Made by a program: the position numbers and the translations under genes. 64,000 nucleotides of DNA from Aeromicrobium sp. IC_218 (GTDB lineage: Bacteria; Actinomycetota; Actinomycetes; Propionibacteriales; Nocardioidaceae). Positions 1 through 9,156 of this stretch are shown here, piece by piece (position 1 is the first letter of the stretch; each line of letters opens with the position of its first letter). The notes beneath the pieces were generated by a model that was not told the origin of the DNA, did not search any database, and saw only the letters and a list, made by a program, of their open reading frames with translations. Location: the NCBI RefSeq assembly GCF_004336805.1, contig NZ_SJXM01000003.1, positions 186,001 to 250,000 on the forward strand, written 5' to 3'.

Positions 1-624
1 CACCCCAGCGTCGGCTGGGAGGGCCCCACCGTGCTGGGCCACCTCGCCGCCGCGGGCTACCGGATCTCGACGTCCGGCGCCCCCGAGCGCCAGGGCATCG
101 TGCACCGCCTCGACGTCGGCACGAGCGGGCTCATGGCCGTGGCCAAGTCCGAGCACGCGTACACGGTGATGAAGCAGGCCTTCCGCACCCGCACCGTCGA
201 CAAGACGTACCACTCGCTCGTCCAGGGCCACCCGGACCCGCACACCGGCACGATCGACGCACCCATCGCGCGTCACCCCAAGCACGACTTCAAGTTCACG
301 GTGAAGGCCGACGGACGTCCGAGCATCACGCACTACGACACGCTCGAGGCGCACCGCTACGCGTCCCTGCTGACGATCAAGCTCGAGACCGGCCGCACCC
401 ACCAGATCCGCGTGCACATGAGCGCGATCAAGCACCCGTGCGTCGGTGACCTGCAGTACGGCGCCGACCCCGTGCTGGCCCGCAAGGTGGGCCTGGAGCG
501 GCAGTGGCTGCACGCGGTGAAGCTCGGCTTCCTGCACCCGCGCACCAACGAGTACGTCGAGTTCGAGTCGACCTACCCGGACGACCTGCAGCAGGCGCTC
601 GACCGCGTCCGCAGCCTGGACTAG
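1..624 (+). CDS. RluA/RluD-family pseudouridine synthase, 3' part
   Basis: The frame is open from base 1, so the gene begins before the window and the 207 visible codons are its C-terminal part. It isomerises specific uridines in rRNA; the RluD type acts on the 23S helix 69 region. The catalytic motif HRLDVGTSG lies at visible residues about 35-43, with the conserved Asp in HRLD. The later family block [16 protein letters not shown] is also present, followed by the usual short C-terminal tail. RluD is favoured because actinobacteria keep this gene just upstream of dnaE, as here, but RluA-family members cannot be told apart securely from this part alone. Confidence 0.9.
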   Translation, partial: HPSVGWEGPTVLGHLAAAGYRISTSGAPERQGIVHRLDVGTSGLMAVAKSEHAYTVMKQAFRTRTVDKTYHSLVQGHPDPHTGTIDAPIARHPKHDFKFTVKADGRPSITHYDTLEAHRYASLLTIKLETGRTHQIRVHMSAIKHPCVGDLQYGADPVLARKVGLERQWLHAVKLGFLHPRTNEYVEFESTYPDDLQQALDRVRSLD

Positions 625-651
625 GTCACCCATCGCGTCCGCTCGCCTTCG

Positions 652-714
652 CGCTGAGTGTGACGTTTCGGGGGTGGATCGGGCCGTGGGAGCCCTGAAA
701 CGTCACACTCAGCG
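652..714. repeat. REP-like palindromic element, copy 1
   Basis: Two 22-base arms (652-673 and 693-714) are inverted copies matching at 21 of 22 positions, with core TGAGTGTGACGTTTC. They flank a 19-base centre. The same 63-base architecture recurs at 1753-1815. This copy lies between the convergent ends of the pseudouridine synthase and the DUF559 gene, where it could act as a bidirectional terminator, but no T-run follows either arm. The second copy is not in a terminator position, so a dispersed palindromic repeat is the better description. Confidence 0.8.
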
Positions 715-720
715 GGACGG

Positions 721-1695
721 TCACGTCCAGGCTCGGGCGCCGGGCCACGCGTGCCACCAGGCGGGTTGCAGCGTCGTCCAGGTGCCGGGACCCGTCCGTG
801 CGGCGTGTCCCGCGGCGCGACGGAGCCGGCGCACCAAGGCGGGTCGGTCGCGGTGGTCCAAGGCGGACACCCGGACGACCACGAGCCCGGCCTGCTCCAG
901 CCGTTCCTCGCGCCGGTTGTCCTGCGCGTGCTGCTCGCGCTCGCGGTGGTGGTCACCGTCGACCTCCACGACGAGCCCGCGTCGCCGGTCCAGCAGGTCC
1001 ACCACCCCGAGCAGCGTGCCCGCGAGGTCGAAGACGGGCACGTTGACCTCCAGTCGTCCGAGGTCCGCGTCCAGCCCGGCCACCAGGCGCGTGCGTGTCT
1101 CCCACGGACTGCAGGAGCGCTCGCTGCCGAGATCGAGTGCCCGCCGCGCCTGCACCAGGCCGCGGACCTTGTGGTGTGCGTCCACCACGGAGCGCACCCG
1201 GCGCAACGTCGTGTGCGGCAGGCCGGACGTGGACGAGACCGCCATGTCGAGCGCCACGACGGCGGCACGGAGGTCGCGCGCGGCCCGCATCTCGTCGAAC
1301 ACGGCACGGGCGAGCGACGTGACCCGGTATGCCTGGAGGTGGACGACCTCGTCGGGATGGAGCAGCCCGCGGAACGGTTCGATCCCAGCGCGACGCCTCA
1401 CCTGCGTGCCCGGAGGGCAGTGCACCAGCACCGGTCGCAGGCCGGAGGGGGTGCGGCCGTCGAACCAGGCGCATCCCATCAGTGCGAGCGCGGCCCAGCC
1501 GCCGACCACGCCGTGCGGCCCGGCGACCGCCACGGCGCGCGCGACGTGGTCCAGCAGGTCGGACGACGTGGCGTCGGCCGGCCGCACCACGCCGTGCCCG
1601 GTCCGTCGCCACGACGGACCGCGCAGCAGGTCGGGCGTCGCCCCGGCCGCCAGGGCCGCGGACGTCCGACGGGAGTGGAGGAGGGGGTCGTCCAT
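721..1695 (-). CDS. DUF559 / Vsr-fold domain protein (AbiEi-like N-terminus)
   Basis: The 324-residue protein has the layout of the actinobacterial AbiEi/DUF559 family. A short N-terminal winged-helix-like stretch is followed by a middle region with GGWAALALMG. The C-terminal domain contains VVDLLDRRRGLVVEVDGDHH, in which the Asp and the E-x-D resemble the Vsr/PD-(D/E)xK nuclease core. Nuclease activity and target are inferred, not known. The ATG at 1695 (MDDPLLH) is preferred over an upstream start at 1743 because the upstream part has no family-like sequence and runs into the flanking palindrome region. The gene lies alone, opposite in strand to its neighbours, and is bracketed by two copies of a palindromic repeat. 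Confidence 0.75.
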   Translation of the reverse strand: MDDPLLHSRRTSAALAAGATPDLLRGPSWRRTGHGVVRPADATSSDLLDHVARAVAVAGPHGVVGGWAALALMGCAWFDGRTPSGLRPVLVHCPPGTQVRRRAGIEPFRGLLHPDEVVHLQAYRVTSLARAVFDEMRAARDLRAAVVALDMAVSSTSGLPHTTLRRVRSVVDAHHKVRGLVQARRALDLGSERSCSPWETRTRLVAGLDADLGRLEVNVPVFDLAGTLLGVVDLLDRRRGLVVEVDGDHHREREQHAQDNRREERLEQAGLVVVRVSALDHRDRPALVRRLRRAAGHAARTGPGTWTTLQPAWWHAWPGARAWT

Positions 1696-1752
1696 CGTCG
1701 AAGCGTCACCCGGGAGAGCCTCGGGGCACCGTGCTGCGTCCACATCCGTCCC

Positions 1753-1815
1753 CGCTGAGCGTGACGCTCCGGGGGTCGGATCGACCGCTGGAGCCCCGAA
1801 ACGTCACACTCAGCG
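1753..1815. repeat. REP-like palindromic element, copy 2
   Basis: Arms 1753-1774 and 1794-1815 match as inverted copies at 19 of 22 positions around a 19-base centre. The right arm is identical over 22 bases to the left arm of the copy at 652-673. The three mismatches all fall in the left arm of this copy. It lies upstream of both the DUF559 gene and the aminotransferase, so it is not a simple terminator. The two copies sit about 1.1 kb apart, one on each side of the DUF559 gene. Confidence 0.8.
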
Positions 1816-1911
1816 TGAACGGGACCGAGCAGCGGGGGTGACCCGCCGGGCTCGGGGGACGTGACGCACGTCCTGCCCGGGGGACGGGTGCGCAGTGCGA
1901 CAATGAGGCGC

Positions 1912-3135
1912 ATGACCCGTGCGCTGCAGCAGTCCGAGAAGCTGAGGGACGTCCTCTACGACATCCGCGGACCGGTCAGCGCCCGAGCCGCCCAGCTGGA
2001 GGCCGAGGGCCACCGCATCCTCAAGCTCAACATCGGCAACCCGCAGCCGTTCGGGTTCGACGCGCCCGCCGAGATCCTGCAGGACGTCATCGCCGCCCTG
2101 CCGGTCGCCCAGGGCTACTCCGACTCGCGCGGCATCCTGTCGGCCCGTCGTGCGGTCGTGCATCACTACCAGCTGCAGGACGGCTTCCCGGCCCTCGACA
2201 TCGACGACGTCTGGCTGGGGAACGGCGTCTCGGAGCTGATCTCGATCGCGCTCCAGGCGCTGCTCGACAACGGCGACGAGGTGCTCATCCCGGTGCCGGA
2301 CTACCCGTTGTGGACCGCGGTGACGAACCTGGCCGGCGGACGTCCCGTGCACTACCGCTGCGACGAGGACAACGGCTGGAACCCCGACCTCGAGGACCTC
2401 GCGTCCAAGATCACCGATCGCACCAAGGCGATCGTGGTCATCAACCCGAACAACCCGACCGGCGCCGTCTACTCGCGCCAGACGCTCGAGGGCATCGCCG
2501 AGCTCGCGCGCAAGCACGGCCTCGTGCTCATGGCCGACGAGATCTACGACAAGATCCTGTACGACGACGCCGAGCACGTGCCGCTCGCGAGCGTCGCGCC
2601 GGACGTCATGACGCTCACCTTCAACGGCCTGTCCAAGGCGTACCGCGTGTGCGGCTACCGCGCGGGCTGGATGGTCGTGTCGGGCCCGACCGACCACGCG
2701 TCCAGCTACCTCGAGGGCGTCAACCTGCTGGCGTCCATGCGGCTGTGCCCGAACGTGCCGGCCCAGCACGCGATCCAGGTCGCGCTCGGCGGCTACCAGT
2801 CGATCAAGGAGCTCATCCTGCCCGGCGGACGCCTGCTCGAGCAGCGCGACACCGCGGTGAACGAGCTGCGCAAGATCCCCGGCGTGAGCGTCGTGGCGCC
2901 GCGCGGCGCGCTGTACGCCTTCCCGCGGCTGGACCGCGAGATGTACCCGGTCAAGGACGACCAGCAGCTCGCGCTCGACCTGCTGATGAAGGAGAAGATC
3001 CTCATCACGCCGGGCACCGGGTTCAACTGGCCCGACCCCGACCACCTGCGCATCGTGACCCTGCCGTGGGCGCGCGACCTGGCCGAGGCGATCCAGCGTC
3101 TGGGCAGCTTCCTGTCGTCGTACGAGCAGGTCTGA
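1912..3135 (+). CDS. Pyridoxal-phosphate aminotransferase, AlaA/AspC type
   Basis: This class I/II aminotransferase has 407 residues. It most likely converts pyruvate plus glutamate to alanine plus 2-oxoglutarate (AlaA group), although aspartate as substrate cannot be excluded. The PLP-contact motif NPNNPTGAVYS, the Asp of ADEIYDKILYDD and the Schiff-base lysine in SKAYRVCGYRAGW are all present. The ATG at 1912 is chosen because the family N-terminus is MTRALQQSEKL-like. A GACAAT box ends seven bases before it, as in other leaderless starts here. An alternative ATG lies at 1903. No biosynthetic partner is adjacent. Confidence 0.88.
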   Translation: MTRALQQSEKLRDVLYDIRGPVSARAAQLEAEGHRILKLNIGNPQPFGFDAPAEILQDVIAALPVAQGYSDSRGILSARRAVVHHYQLQDGFPALDIDDVWLGNGVSELISIALQALLDNGDEVLIPVPDYPLWTAVTNLAGGRPVHYRCDEDNGWNPDLEDLASKITDRTKAIVVINPNNPTGAVYSRQTLEGIAELARKHGLVLMADEIYDKILYDDAEHVPLASVAPDVMTLTFNGLSKAYRVCGYRAGWMVVSGPTDHASSYLEGVNLLASMRLCPNVPAQHAIQVALGGYQSIKELILPGGRLLEQRDTAVNELRKIPGVSVVAPRGALYAFPRLDREMYPVKDDQQLALDLLMKEKILITPGTGFNWPDPDHLRIVTLPWARDLAEAIQRLGSFLSSYEQV

Positions 3136-3159
3136 CGCCCCTGCGGTGAGTGGGTGGCG

Positions 3160-3178
3160 CAACCGTCCTCGACGGTTG
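3160..3178. terminator. Short inverted repeat between aminotransferase and exporter genes
   Basis: CAACCGTC (3160-3167) and GACGGTTG (3171-3178) form a perfect 8-base inverted repeat with a 3-base loop. It starts 24 bases after the aminotransferase stop and ends 46 bases before the DrrA-type start. It may be the terminator of the upstream gene or an operator for the exporter operon. There is no T-run, so the choice is open. Confidence 0.45.
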
Positions 3179-3224
3179 TCAGACCCTGGTGTGAGCATGT
3201 GACGCAGACCACGAGGAGTCCGCG

Positions 3225-4217
3225 ATGACCGACATGATCCGCGCCAGGGGACTGGTGAAGCGCTACAAGGAGGTCGAGGCCCTGGCCGGCCTCGACCTCA
3301 CCGTGCCGCAGGGCACGGTGCTGGGCCTGCTCGGCCCCAACGGCGCCGGCAAGACGACCGCCGTGCGCATCCTGGCCACGCTGCTCGAGCCGGACGCCGG
3401 CTCGGCCGAGGTGGCCGGGGTCGACGTGCTGGCCGACCCCGACGGCGTCCGCAGCCGCATCGGCTTGTCCGGCCAGTACGCCGCCGTCGACGAGCACCTG
3501 ACCGGCTACGAGAACCTCGAGATGGTGGGCCGCCTATACGGCATGAAGCGCGCCAGGGCCGGGGGCCGGGCGCGCGAGCTGCTCGAGCGCTTCGACCTGG
3601 CCGACGCGGGCGACCGCCCGGCCAAGACCTACTCCGGCGGCATGCGGCGCCGGCTCGACCTGGCCGGGGCGCTCGTCGCCGAGCCGCCCGTGCTCATCCT
3701 CGACGAGCCCACCACCGGTCTCGACCCGCGCAGCCGCCAGCAGATGTGGTCGGTCATCCGCGACCTCGTCTCGTCCGGGGCCACGCTGCTGCTGACCACG
3801 CAGTACCTGGAGGAGGCCGACCTGCTCGCCGACGACATCGTCGTCATCGACCACGGCCGGGCGATCGCCCAGGGCACCGCCGACGAGCTCAAGGCGCAGA
3901 CCGGCGGTGAGCGCATCGAGGTCGTCGTCGCCGATCCCGCCCGGCGCGGCGACGCGGCGCAGGTGCTGGCCACGGTCGCGCTCGGCGAGGTGCAGACCGA
4001 CGAGAACGGACGCGGGGTCACCGCGGCGGTCGAGGGCGACGGCGCCGGCCGGCTCATGACCGTCCTCGAGGGACTGCGCCGCGCCGGGGTCGACGTGCTC
4101 GACGTCGGCCTGAGGCGGCCCACGCTGGACGACGTGTTCCTGACCCTCACCGGACGTCCGGCGGAGGAGATCGCCGACGAGGAAGCCCGCACCGAGACCG
4201 AGGAGGTGGCCCGATGA
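3225..4217 (+). CDS. DrrA-type ABC exporter ATPase
   Basis: The 330-residue ATP-binding subunit belongs to the daunorubicin-resistance (DrrA) group. Walker A is GPNGAGKTT, the signature is YSGGMRRRLDLA, Walker B is VLILDEPTTGLDP, and the group's C-terminal extension ends in a region rich in acidic residues. It energises the permease encoded next, with which it overlaps by four bases (ATGA). DrrAB pairs export hydrophobic compounds, lipids or antibiotics. The substrate cannot be read from sequence and no biosynthetic cluster is nearby. Confidence 0.92.
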   Translation: MTDMIRARGLVKRYKEVEALAGLDLTVPQGTVLGLLGPNGAGKTTAVRILATLLEPDAGSAEVAGVDVLADPDGVRSRIGLSGQYAAVDEHLTGYENLEMVGRLYGMKRARAGGRARELLERFDLADAGDRPAKTYSGGMRRRLDLAGALVAEPPVLILDEPTTGLDPRSRQQMWSVIRDLVSSGATLLLTTQYLEEADLLADDIVVIDHGRAIAQGTADELKAQTGGERIEVVVADPARRGDAAQVLATVALGEVQTDENGRGVTAAVEGDGAGRLMTVLEGLRRAGVDVLDVGLRRPTLDDVFLTLTGRPAEEIADEEARTETEEVAR

Positions 4218-5017
4218 GTGCCGTCCGCGTCGCCACCGACGGCTGGGTCGTGGCCAAGCGCAACCTGATCAAGATCAAGCGCGTGCCGGAGATCCTGGTC
4301 TTCGTCCTGCTCTCGCCGATCATGTTCGTGCTGCTGTTCGCGTACGTCTTCGGCGGCGCGATCGACCCGGGCGGCGGCGTGAACTACCGCGAGTTCCTCA
4401 TCGGCGGCATCTTCGCCCAGACCGTGGTGTTCGGCGCCACGTTCACCGGCGCGGGCCTGGCCGAGGACATGCAGAAGGGCATCATCGACCGGTTCCGGTC
4501 GCTGCCCATGTCGCGCTCGGCGGTGCTGGTCGGCCGCACGGCGTCCGACATCGTCTACAACGTGCTGTCGCTCATCATCATGGCGCTGACCGGCCTGCTG
4601 GTCGGCTGGCGCATCCGCGAGTCGATGCTCGAGGCGCTGGGTGCGTTCCTGCTGCTCATCGTCTTCGCCTACGCGATCAGCTGGGTGATGGGCTACGTCG
4701 GCCTGCTGGTGCCGAGCGTCGAGGTGATCAACAACGCCTCGTTCATCGTCATCATGCCCCTGACCTTCGTCTCCAACGCGTTCGTGCCGCTGGAGTCGTT
4801 CCCGAGCGGGCTGCAGACGTTCGTGGAGTGGAACCCGGTCTCGTCGCTGACCCAGGCGGTCCGCGAGCTGTTCGGCAACACCAGCGACGCGGTGCCCGTC
4901 CCGGACGTCTGGAGCATGCAGAACCCGGTCCTGTACACGCTGATCTGGGTGGTGCTGATCCTCGTGGTCTTCGTGCCGCTGTCGATCCGCCAGTACCGGC
5001 TGTCGACGTCGCGGTGA
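4214..5017 (+). CDS. DrrB-type ABC-2 permease
   Basis: This 267-residue membrane subunit of the exporter is paired with the ATPase encoded immediately upstream. The hydrophobic segments include IMFVLLFAYVFGGAI near residue 40, a second near residue 115-135, a pair around residues 140-185, and a last one near the C-terminus (LIWVVLILVVFVPLSI). A conserved ABC-2 block, GIIDRFRSLPMSRSAVLVGR, follows the first extracytoplasmic region. The ATG overlaps the ATPase stop, so translational coupling is expected. The operon ends here; the next gene has its own promoter-like box. Confidence 0.9.
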   Translation: MSAVRVATDGWVVAKRNLIKIKRVPEILVFVLLSPIMFVLLFAYVFGGAIDPGGGVNYREFLIGGIFAQTVVFGATFTGAGLAEDMQKGIIDRFRSLPMSRSAVLVGRTASDIVYNVLSLIIMALTGLLVGWRIRESMLEALGAFLLLIVFAYAISWVMGYVGLLVPSVEVINNASFIVIMPLTFVSNAFVPLESFPSGLQTFVEWNPVSSLTQAVRELFGNTSDAVPVPDVWSMQNPVLYTLIWVVLILVVFVPLSIRQYRLSTSR

Positions 5018-5054
5018 GCGGGGCGCGCCTGCCGATCTCGTCGGTGCCCTGACG

Positions 5055-5060
5055 TAGGCT
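5055..5060 (+). promoter_or_regulatory. -10 box and leader of dnaE
   Basis: TAGGCT lies 77 bases before the dnaE ATG. A GAGGAGG Shine-Dalgarno sequence at 5120-5126 precedes the start, so dnaE probably has a true leader, unlike many genes of this window. No convincing -35 box is visible. Confidence 0.45.
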
Positions 5061-5137
5061 GGAGCCCTTCCCCGAAGCGCCCCGGCACACGCCCTGCGTG
5101 CCGTCGTTCGTCCCTGCCTGAGGAGGCCCTCGCACCC

Positions 5138-8100
5138 ATGCCGAGCGACTCGTCCTTCGTGCACCTGCACGTCCACACGGAGTACTCGATGCTCGACGGG
5201 GCGGCGCGCCTGGGGCAGATGTTCGAGCGCACCGCGCAGCTCGAGATGCCGGCGATCGCGATGACCGACCACGGCAACGTGCACGGCGCCTACGACTTCT
5301 ACGCCCAGGCCAAGAAGGCCGGCGTGAAGCCGATCATCGGCATGGAGGCCTACCTCACGCCCAACACCCACCGCAGCGAGAAGAAGCGGGTGCAGTGGAA
5401 CAAGGGCGGGGGAGACGACGTCTCCGGCGGTGGCGCCTACACGCACATGACGCTGCTGGCGCAGTCCACCGAGGGCATGCACAACCTGTTCCGCATCTCC
5501 AGCCGGTCCAGCCTCGAGGGCTACTACTACAAGCCGCGCGCCGACCGTGAGCTGCTGGTTGAGCACGCCAAGGGCCTCATCGGCACCACCGGCTGTCCGT
5601 CGGGCGAGATCCAGACCTGGCTGCGCATCGGCAACTACGAGAAGGCGCGCGAGAGCGCCGCGGAGTTCCGCGAGATCTTCGGCAAGGACAACTTCTTCCT
5701 CGAGCTCATGGACCACGGTCTGAGCATCGAGACGCGGGTGCGTGACGGCCTCATGCGCCTCATGAAGGACCTCGACCTCCCGCCGATCGCGACCAACGAC
5801 TCGCACTACTCCCACCCCGAGGAGTACAAGGCGCACGAGGCGCTCCTGTGCGTCCAGTCCGGCAGCAACCTCTCCGACCCGAACCGGTTCAAGTTCGACA
5901 GCCAGGACTACTACATCAAGTCCCCGGCCGAGATGCGCGAGCTGTGGGAGGACAAGCACGGCCTCAAGGAGGCGTGCGACAACACGCTGCTCATCGCCGA
6001 GCGGTGCGAGGTCGAGTTCACCGAGTCGACCGGCGGCTACATGGCGCGCGCCGACGTGCCGGACGGCGAGACCGAGGAGTCCTGGTTCGTCAAGGAGGTC
6101 TGGGCCGGCATCGAGCAGCGGTACCCCGGCGAGCGGCTGACCGACGAGGTCCGCGCCCGCGTCGAGATGGAGCTCGACGTCATCCGCACCAAGGGCTACT
6201 GCGGCTACTACCTGGTGGTCGCCGACTTCATCAACTGGTCCAAGGACAACGGCATCCGCGTGGGGCCGGGCCGTGGCTCGGGCGCCGGCTCGATCGCCGC
6301 CTACGCGCTGCGCATCACCGACCTGTGCCCGATCGAGCACGGCCTGATCTTCGAGCGGTTCCTCAACCCCGAGCGTCCCTCGATGCCCGACTTCGACATC
6401 GACTTCGACGAGCGTCGTCGCGGCGAGGTCATCCAGTACGTCTCCAACAAGTACGGCAGCGACCGCGTCGCGCAGATCGCCACCTTCGGACGGATCAAGT
6501 CCAAGCAGGCGGTCAAGGACGCCAGCCGCGTGCTCGACTACCCGTTCGCGATGGGCGAGCGCATCACCAAGGCGCTGCCGCCGGACATCATGGGCAAGGG
6601 CGTCCCGCTGGGCGACCTGTTCAACCCCGACCACAAGCGCTACGGCGACGGCGCGGAGTTCCGCGCGCTCTACGAGCAGGACGCCGACGTCCGCACCGTG
6701 GTCGAGACGGCCAAGGGCCTGGAGGGCCTGATCCGCCAGTGGGGCGTCCACGCCGCCGGCGTCATCATGTCCAGCGAGCCGCTCGTCGACATCGTGCCGA
6801 TCATGAAGCGCGAGCAGGACGGCGCGATCATCACCCAGTTCGACTACCCCATGTGCGAGTCGCTGGGCCTGGTCAAGATGGACTTCCTGGGCCTGCGCAA
6901 CCTCACGGTGCTCGACGACGCCCTGGTCAACATCAAGGCGAACCGCGACGAGGAGGTCGTCCTCGAGGACCTCCCGTTCGACGACCAGCCGACCTTCGAC
7001 CTGCTCTCGCGCGGTGACACGCTCGGCGTCTTCCAGCTGGACGGCGGCCCGATGCGCGCCCTGCTGCGCAGCATGAAGCCGGACAAGTTCGCCGACATCT
7101 CCGCCGTCGGCGCCCTCTACCGGCCGGGCCCCATGGGCGCGGACTCGCACAACAAGTACGCCCGGCGCAAGAACGGGCGCGAGAACATCGACCCGATCCA
7201 CCCCGAGCTGGAGGAGCCGCTCAAGGACGTCCTCGGCGAGACGTACGGCCTGATCGTCTACCAGGAGCAGGTCATGGCGATCGCCCAGGTGCTGGCCGGG
7301 TTCTCGCTCGGACAGGCCGACAACCTGCGCCGCGCCATGGGCAAGAAGAAGAAGTCCGAGCTCGACAAGCAGTACGCCGGCTTCCAGGCCGGCATGCTCG
7401 AGCGCGGCTACTCGCAGAAGGCGATCACCACGCTGTGGGAGATCCTGCTGCCCTTCTCCGACTACGCCTTCAACAAGGCGCACTCGGCCGCCTACGGCGT
7501 CGTCTCGTACTGGACGGCCTACCTCAAGGCCAACTACCCGGCCGAGTACATGGCCGCGCTGCTCACCAGCGTCCGCGGCGACAAGGACAAGTCGGCGGTC
7601 TACCTCAACGAGTGCCGCCGCATGGGCATCAAGGTCCTGCCGCCGGACGTCAACGACTCGGTCGCCAACTTCGCCTCCGTCGGCACCGACATCCGCTTTG
7701 GCCTCGCCGCCATCCGCAACGTCGGCGAGAACGTCGTGGCCGAGATCGTCGCGACCCGCGAGGACAAGGGCGCGTTCACGTCGTTCACCGACTTCCTGCA
7801 GAAGGTGCCCGACCGCGTCTGCAACAAGCGCGTGGTCGACTCGCTGATCAAGGCGGGCGGGTTCGACTCCATGGGGCACCAGCGCCGCGCGCTCGTCACC
7901 ATCGCCGAGGACGCCGTCGACCAGTACGGCGTGCTCAAGAAGGGCTCGGACGTCCAGGACTCGCTGTTCGGCGGCACCGACGACGAGCTCGCTGGCGTCA
8001 CGATCACCGTCCCGACGATCCCCGAGTGGGACAAGACCCAGCTGCTGGCCTACGAGCGCGACATGCTCGGCCTGTACGTGTCCGACCACCCGCTGCTCGG

Positions 8101-8665
8101 CCTCGAGCACGTGCTGCGCGCCAGCAGCGACTGCACGATCGGTGAGCTGAACGCCGACGCCGACCGCCCGGACGGCTCCACCGTGCGGCTGTGCGGCCTG
8201 GTGAGCGCGGTGTCCAAGCGCATGACCAAGAAGGGCGACACCTGGGCGATCGTCACCCTGGAGGACCTCGAAGGTGCGATCGACGTGCTCGTCTACCCCT
8301 CGGCGTACACGCTGGCCGGCCAGTCGCTCGTGCAGGACGCGATCGTCGTGGTCAAGGGCCGGGTCAAGCGCAAGGACGAGGGCCTGGAGGTCAGCGCGAT
8401 GGAGGTGACCCAGCCGACGCTCAGCACGAGCGGCTCGGAGGGTCCGATCGTCGTCACGCTGCCGGTCGCCCGCTGCACCCAGGACACGATCGCCCAGTTC
8501 AAGCACGTGCTGGGCTCCTACCCGGGCACCGCCGAGGTCCACCTGCGCCTGCAGAGCGCGCAGGGCACCAAGCTCATGCGGCTCGATCGGGGCCTGCGGG
8601 TGACGCCGTCGTCGTCGCTGATCGCGGACCTCAAGGAGCTCCTCGGCCCGAGCTGCCTGTCATGA
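5138..8665 (+). CDS. dnaE: DNA polymerase III alpha subunit, DnaE1
   Basis: The 1175-residue replicative polymerase has the usual DnaE1 length. An N-terminal PHP domain starts with HLHVHTEYS at residues 9-17. The metal ligands look retained, which fits the PHP-based proofreading known for mycobacterial DnaE1. The palm aspartates lie in PDFDIDFDERRR near residue 415 and in VKMDFLGLRNLT near residue 578. A helix-hairpin-helix region and a C-terminal OB fold follow, the latter near residues 1010-1090 with RLCGLVSAVSKRMTKKG. It has a strong GAGGAGG ribosome-binding site and overlaps the next gene by four bases. Confidence 0.97.
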   Translation: MPSDSSFVHLHVHTEYSMLDGAARLGQMFERTAQLEMPAIAMTDHGNVHGAYDFYAQAKKAGVKPIIGMEAYLTPNTHRSEKKRVQWNKGGGDDVSGGGAYTHMTLLAQSTEGMHNLFRISSRSSLEGYYYKPRADRELLVEHAKGLIGTTGCPSGEIQTWLRIGNYEKARESAAEFREIFGKDNFFLELMDHGLSIETRVRDGLMRLMKDLDLPPIATNDSHYSHPEEYKAHEALLCVQSGSNLSDPNRFKFDSQDYYIKSPAEMRELWEDKHGLKEACDNTLLIAERCEVEFTESTGGYMARADVPDGETEESWFVKEVWAGIEQRYPGERLTDEVRARVEMELDVIRTKGYCGYYLVVADFINWSKDNGIRVGPGRGSGAGSIAAYALRITDLCPIEHGLIFERFLNPERPSMPDFDIDFDERRRGEVIQYVSNKYGSDRVAQIATFGRIKSKQAVKDASRVLDYPFAMGERITKALPPDIMGKGVPLGDLFNPDHKRYGDGAEFRALYEQDADVRTVVETAKGLEGLIRQWGVHAAGVIMSSEPLVDIVPIMKREQDGAIITQFDYPMCESLGLVKMDFLGLRNLTVLDDALVNIKANRDEEVVLEDLPFDDQPTFDLLSRGDTLGVFQLDGGPMRALLRSMKPDKFADISAVGALYRPGPMGADSHNKYARRKNGRENIDPIHPELEEPLKDVLGETYGLIVYQEQVMAIAQVLAGFSLGQADNLRRAMGKKKKSELDKQYAGFQAGMLERGYSQKAITTLWEILLPFSDYAFNKAHSAAYGVVSYWTAYLKANYPAEYMAALLTSVRGDKDKSAVYLNECRRMGIKVLPPDVNDSVANFASVGTDIRFGLAAIRNVGENVVAEIVATREDKGAFTSFTDFLQKVPDRVCNKRVVDSLIKAGGFDSMGHQRRALVTIAEDAVDQYGVLKKGSDVQDSLFGGTDDELAGVTITVPTIPEWDKTQLLAYERDMLGLYVSDHPLLGLEHVLRASSDCTIGELNADADRPDGSTVRLCGLVSAVSKRMTKKGDTWAIVTLEDLEGAIDVLVYPSAYTLAGQSLVQDAIVVVKGRVKRKDEGLEVSAMEVTQPTLSTSGSEGPIVVTLPVARCTQDTIAQFKHVLGSYPGTAEVHLRLQSAQGTKLMRLDRGLRVTPSSSLIADLKELLGPSCLS

Positions 8666-9156
8666 GGCGCCGTCCCGTCGCGAGCCTGCTGGTCCTCGCC
8701 GTGCTGCTCGGTGCCCTCGGCGGCGCGGTCTGGGCGGGCCTGGCCGACCCGGCGCGGCTCGAGGTGCGTGACCAGGGCATCGTCCTGACCGAGAGCGCCG
8801 CCACCGCGGCGATCGACGTCGTCGTGCTCTACCTCGGCGTCGGCGTGGTGCTGTGCGCGCCGCTCGGCGTCCTGGTCGCACGTCGTGTGCCGGGGCCGCG
8901 CGGCGTGGCTGTGACGATCATCGCCAGCCTGGTCGCCGCCGCGGTCGCGTACGCGGTCGGGCGCGTACTGGGCCCGCCCGACGCGGCGACCCTCACCGGC
9001 CTGGCCGCCGGCGACACCGTGCCGCAGCAGCTGGGCATCGGCAACGTCGTGCCCACCGTGGTGTGGGCGGCCGCCGGCCTGGTCGGGCTGCTGGCCGCGA
9101 CCGCCGTCGGCGACCGCGAGCCCGAGACCGCGCCCGAGGTGCCCGTCCCGCGCTAG
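8662..9156 (+). CDS. Small membrane protein coupled to dnaE
   Basis: The protein has 164 residues with about four hydrophobic segments: residues 5-25, about 50-73, about 80-102 and about 125-150. Its start overlaps the dnaE stop (ATGA). I do not recognise a named family with confidence; it resembles the small DUF2567-like membrane proteins of actinobacteria only in size and topology. Codon use matches its neighbours. Its function is unknown. Confidence 0.75.
   Translation: MRRRPVASLLVLAVLLGALGGAVWAGLADPARLEVRDQGIVLTESAATAAIDVVVLYLGVGVVLCAPLGVLVARRVPGPRGVAVTIIASLVAAAVAYAVGRVLGPPDAATLTGLAAGDTVPQQLGIGNVVPTVVWAAAGLVGLLAATAVGDREPETAPEVPVPR

Noticed and set aside
652..714. Interpretation of the first palindrome as a plain bidirectional terminator
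   Set aside because: The same element recurs at 1753-1815 upstream of two genes, and neither copy has a T-run.
3629..8542. A continuous open frame of over 1,600 codons antisense to the DrrA, DrrB and dnaE genes
   Set aside because: It is an effect of strong third-position G+C bias in the sense genes. The translation is rich in Arg, Ala, Val, Asp and His with no domain, and the sense strand encodes clear families.
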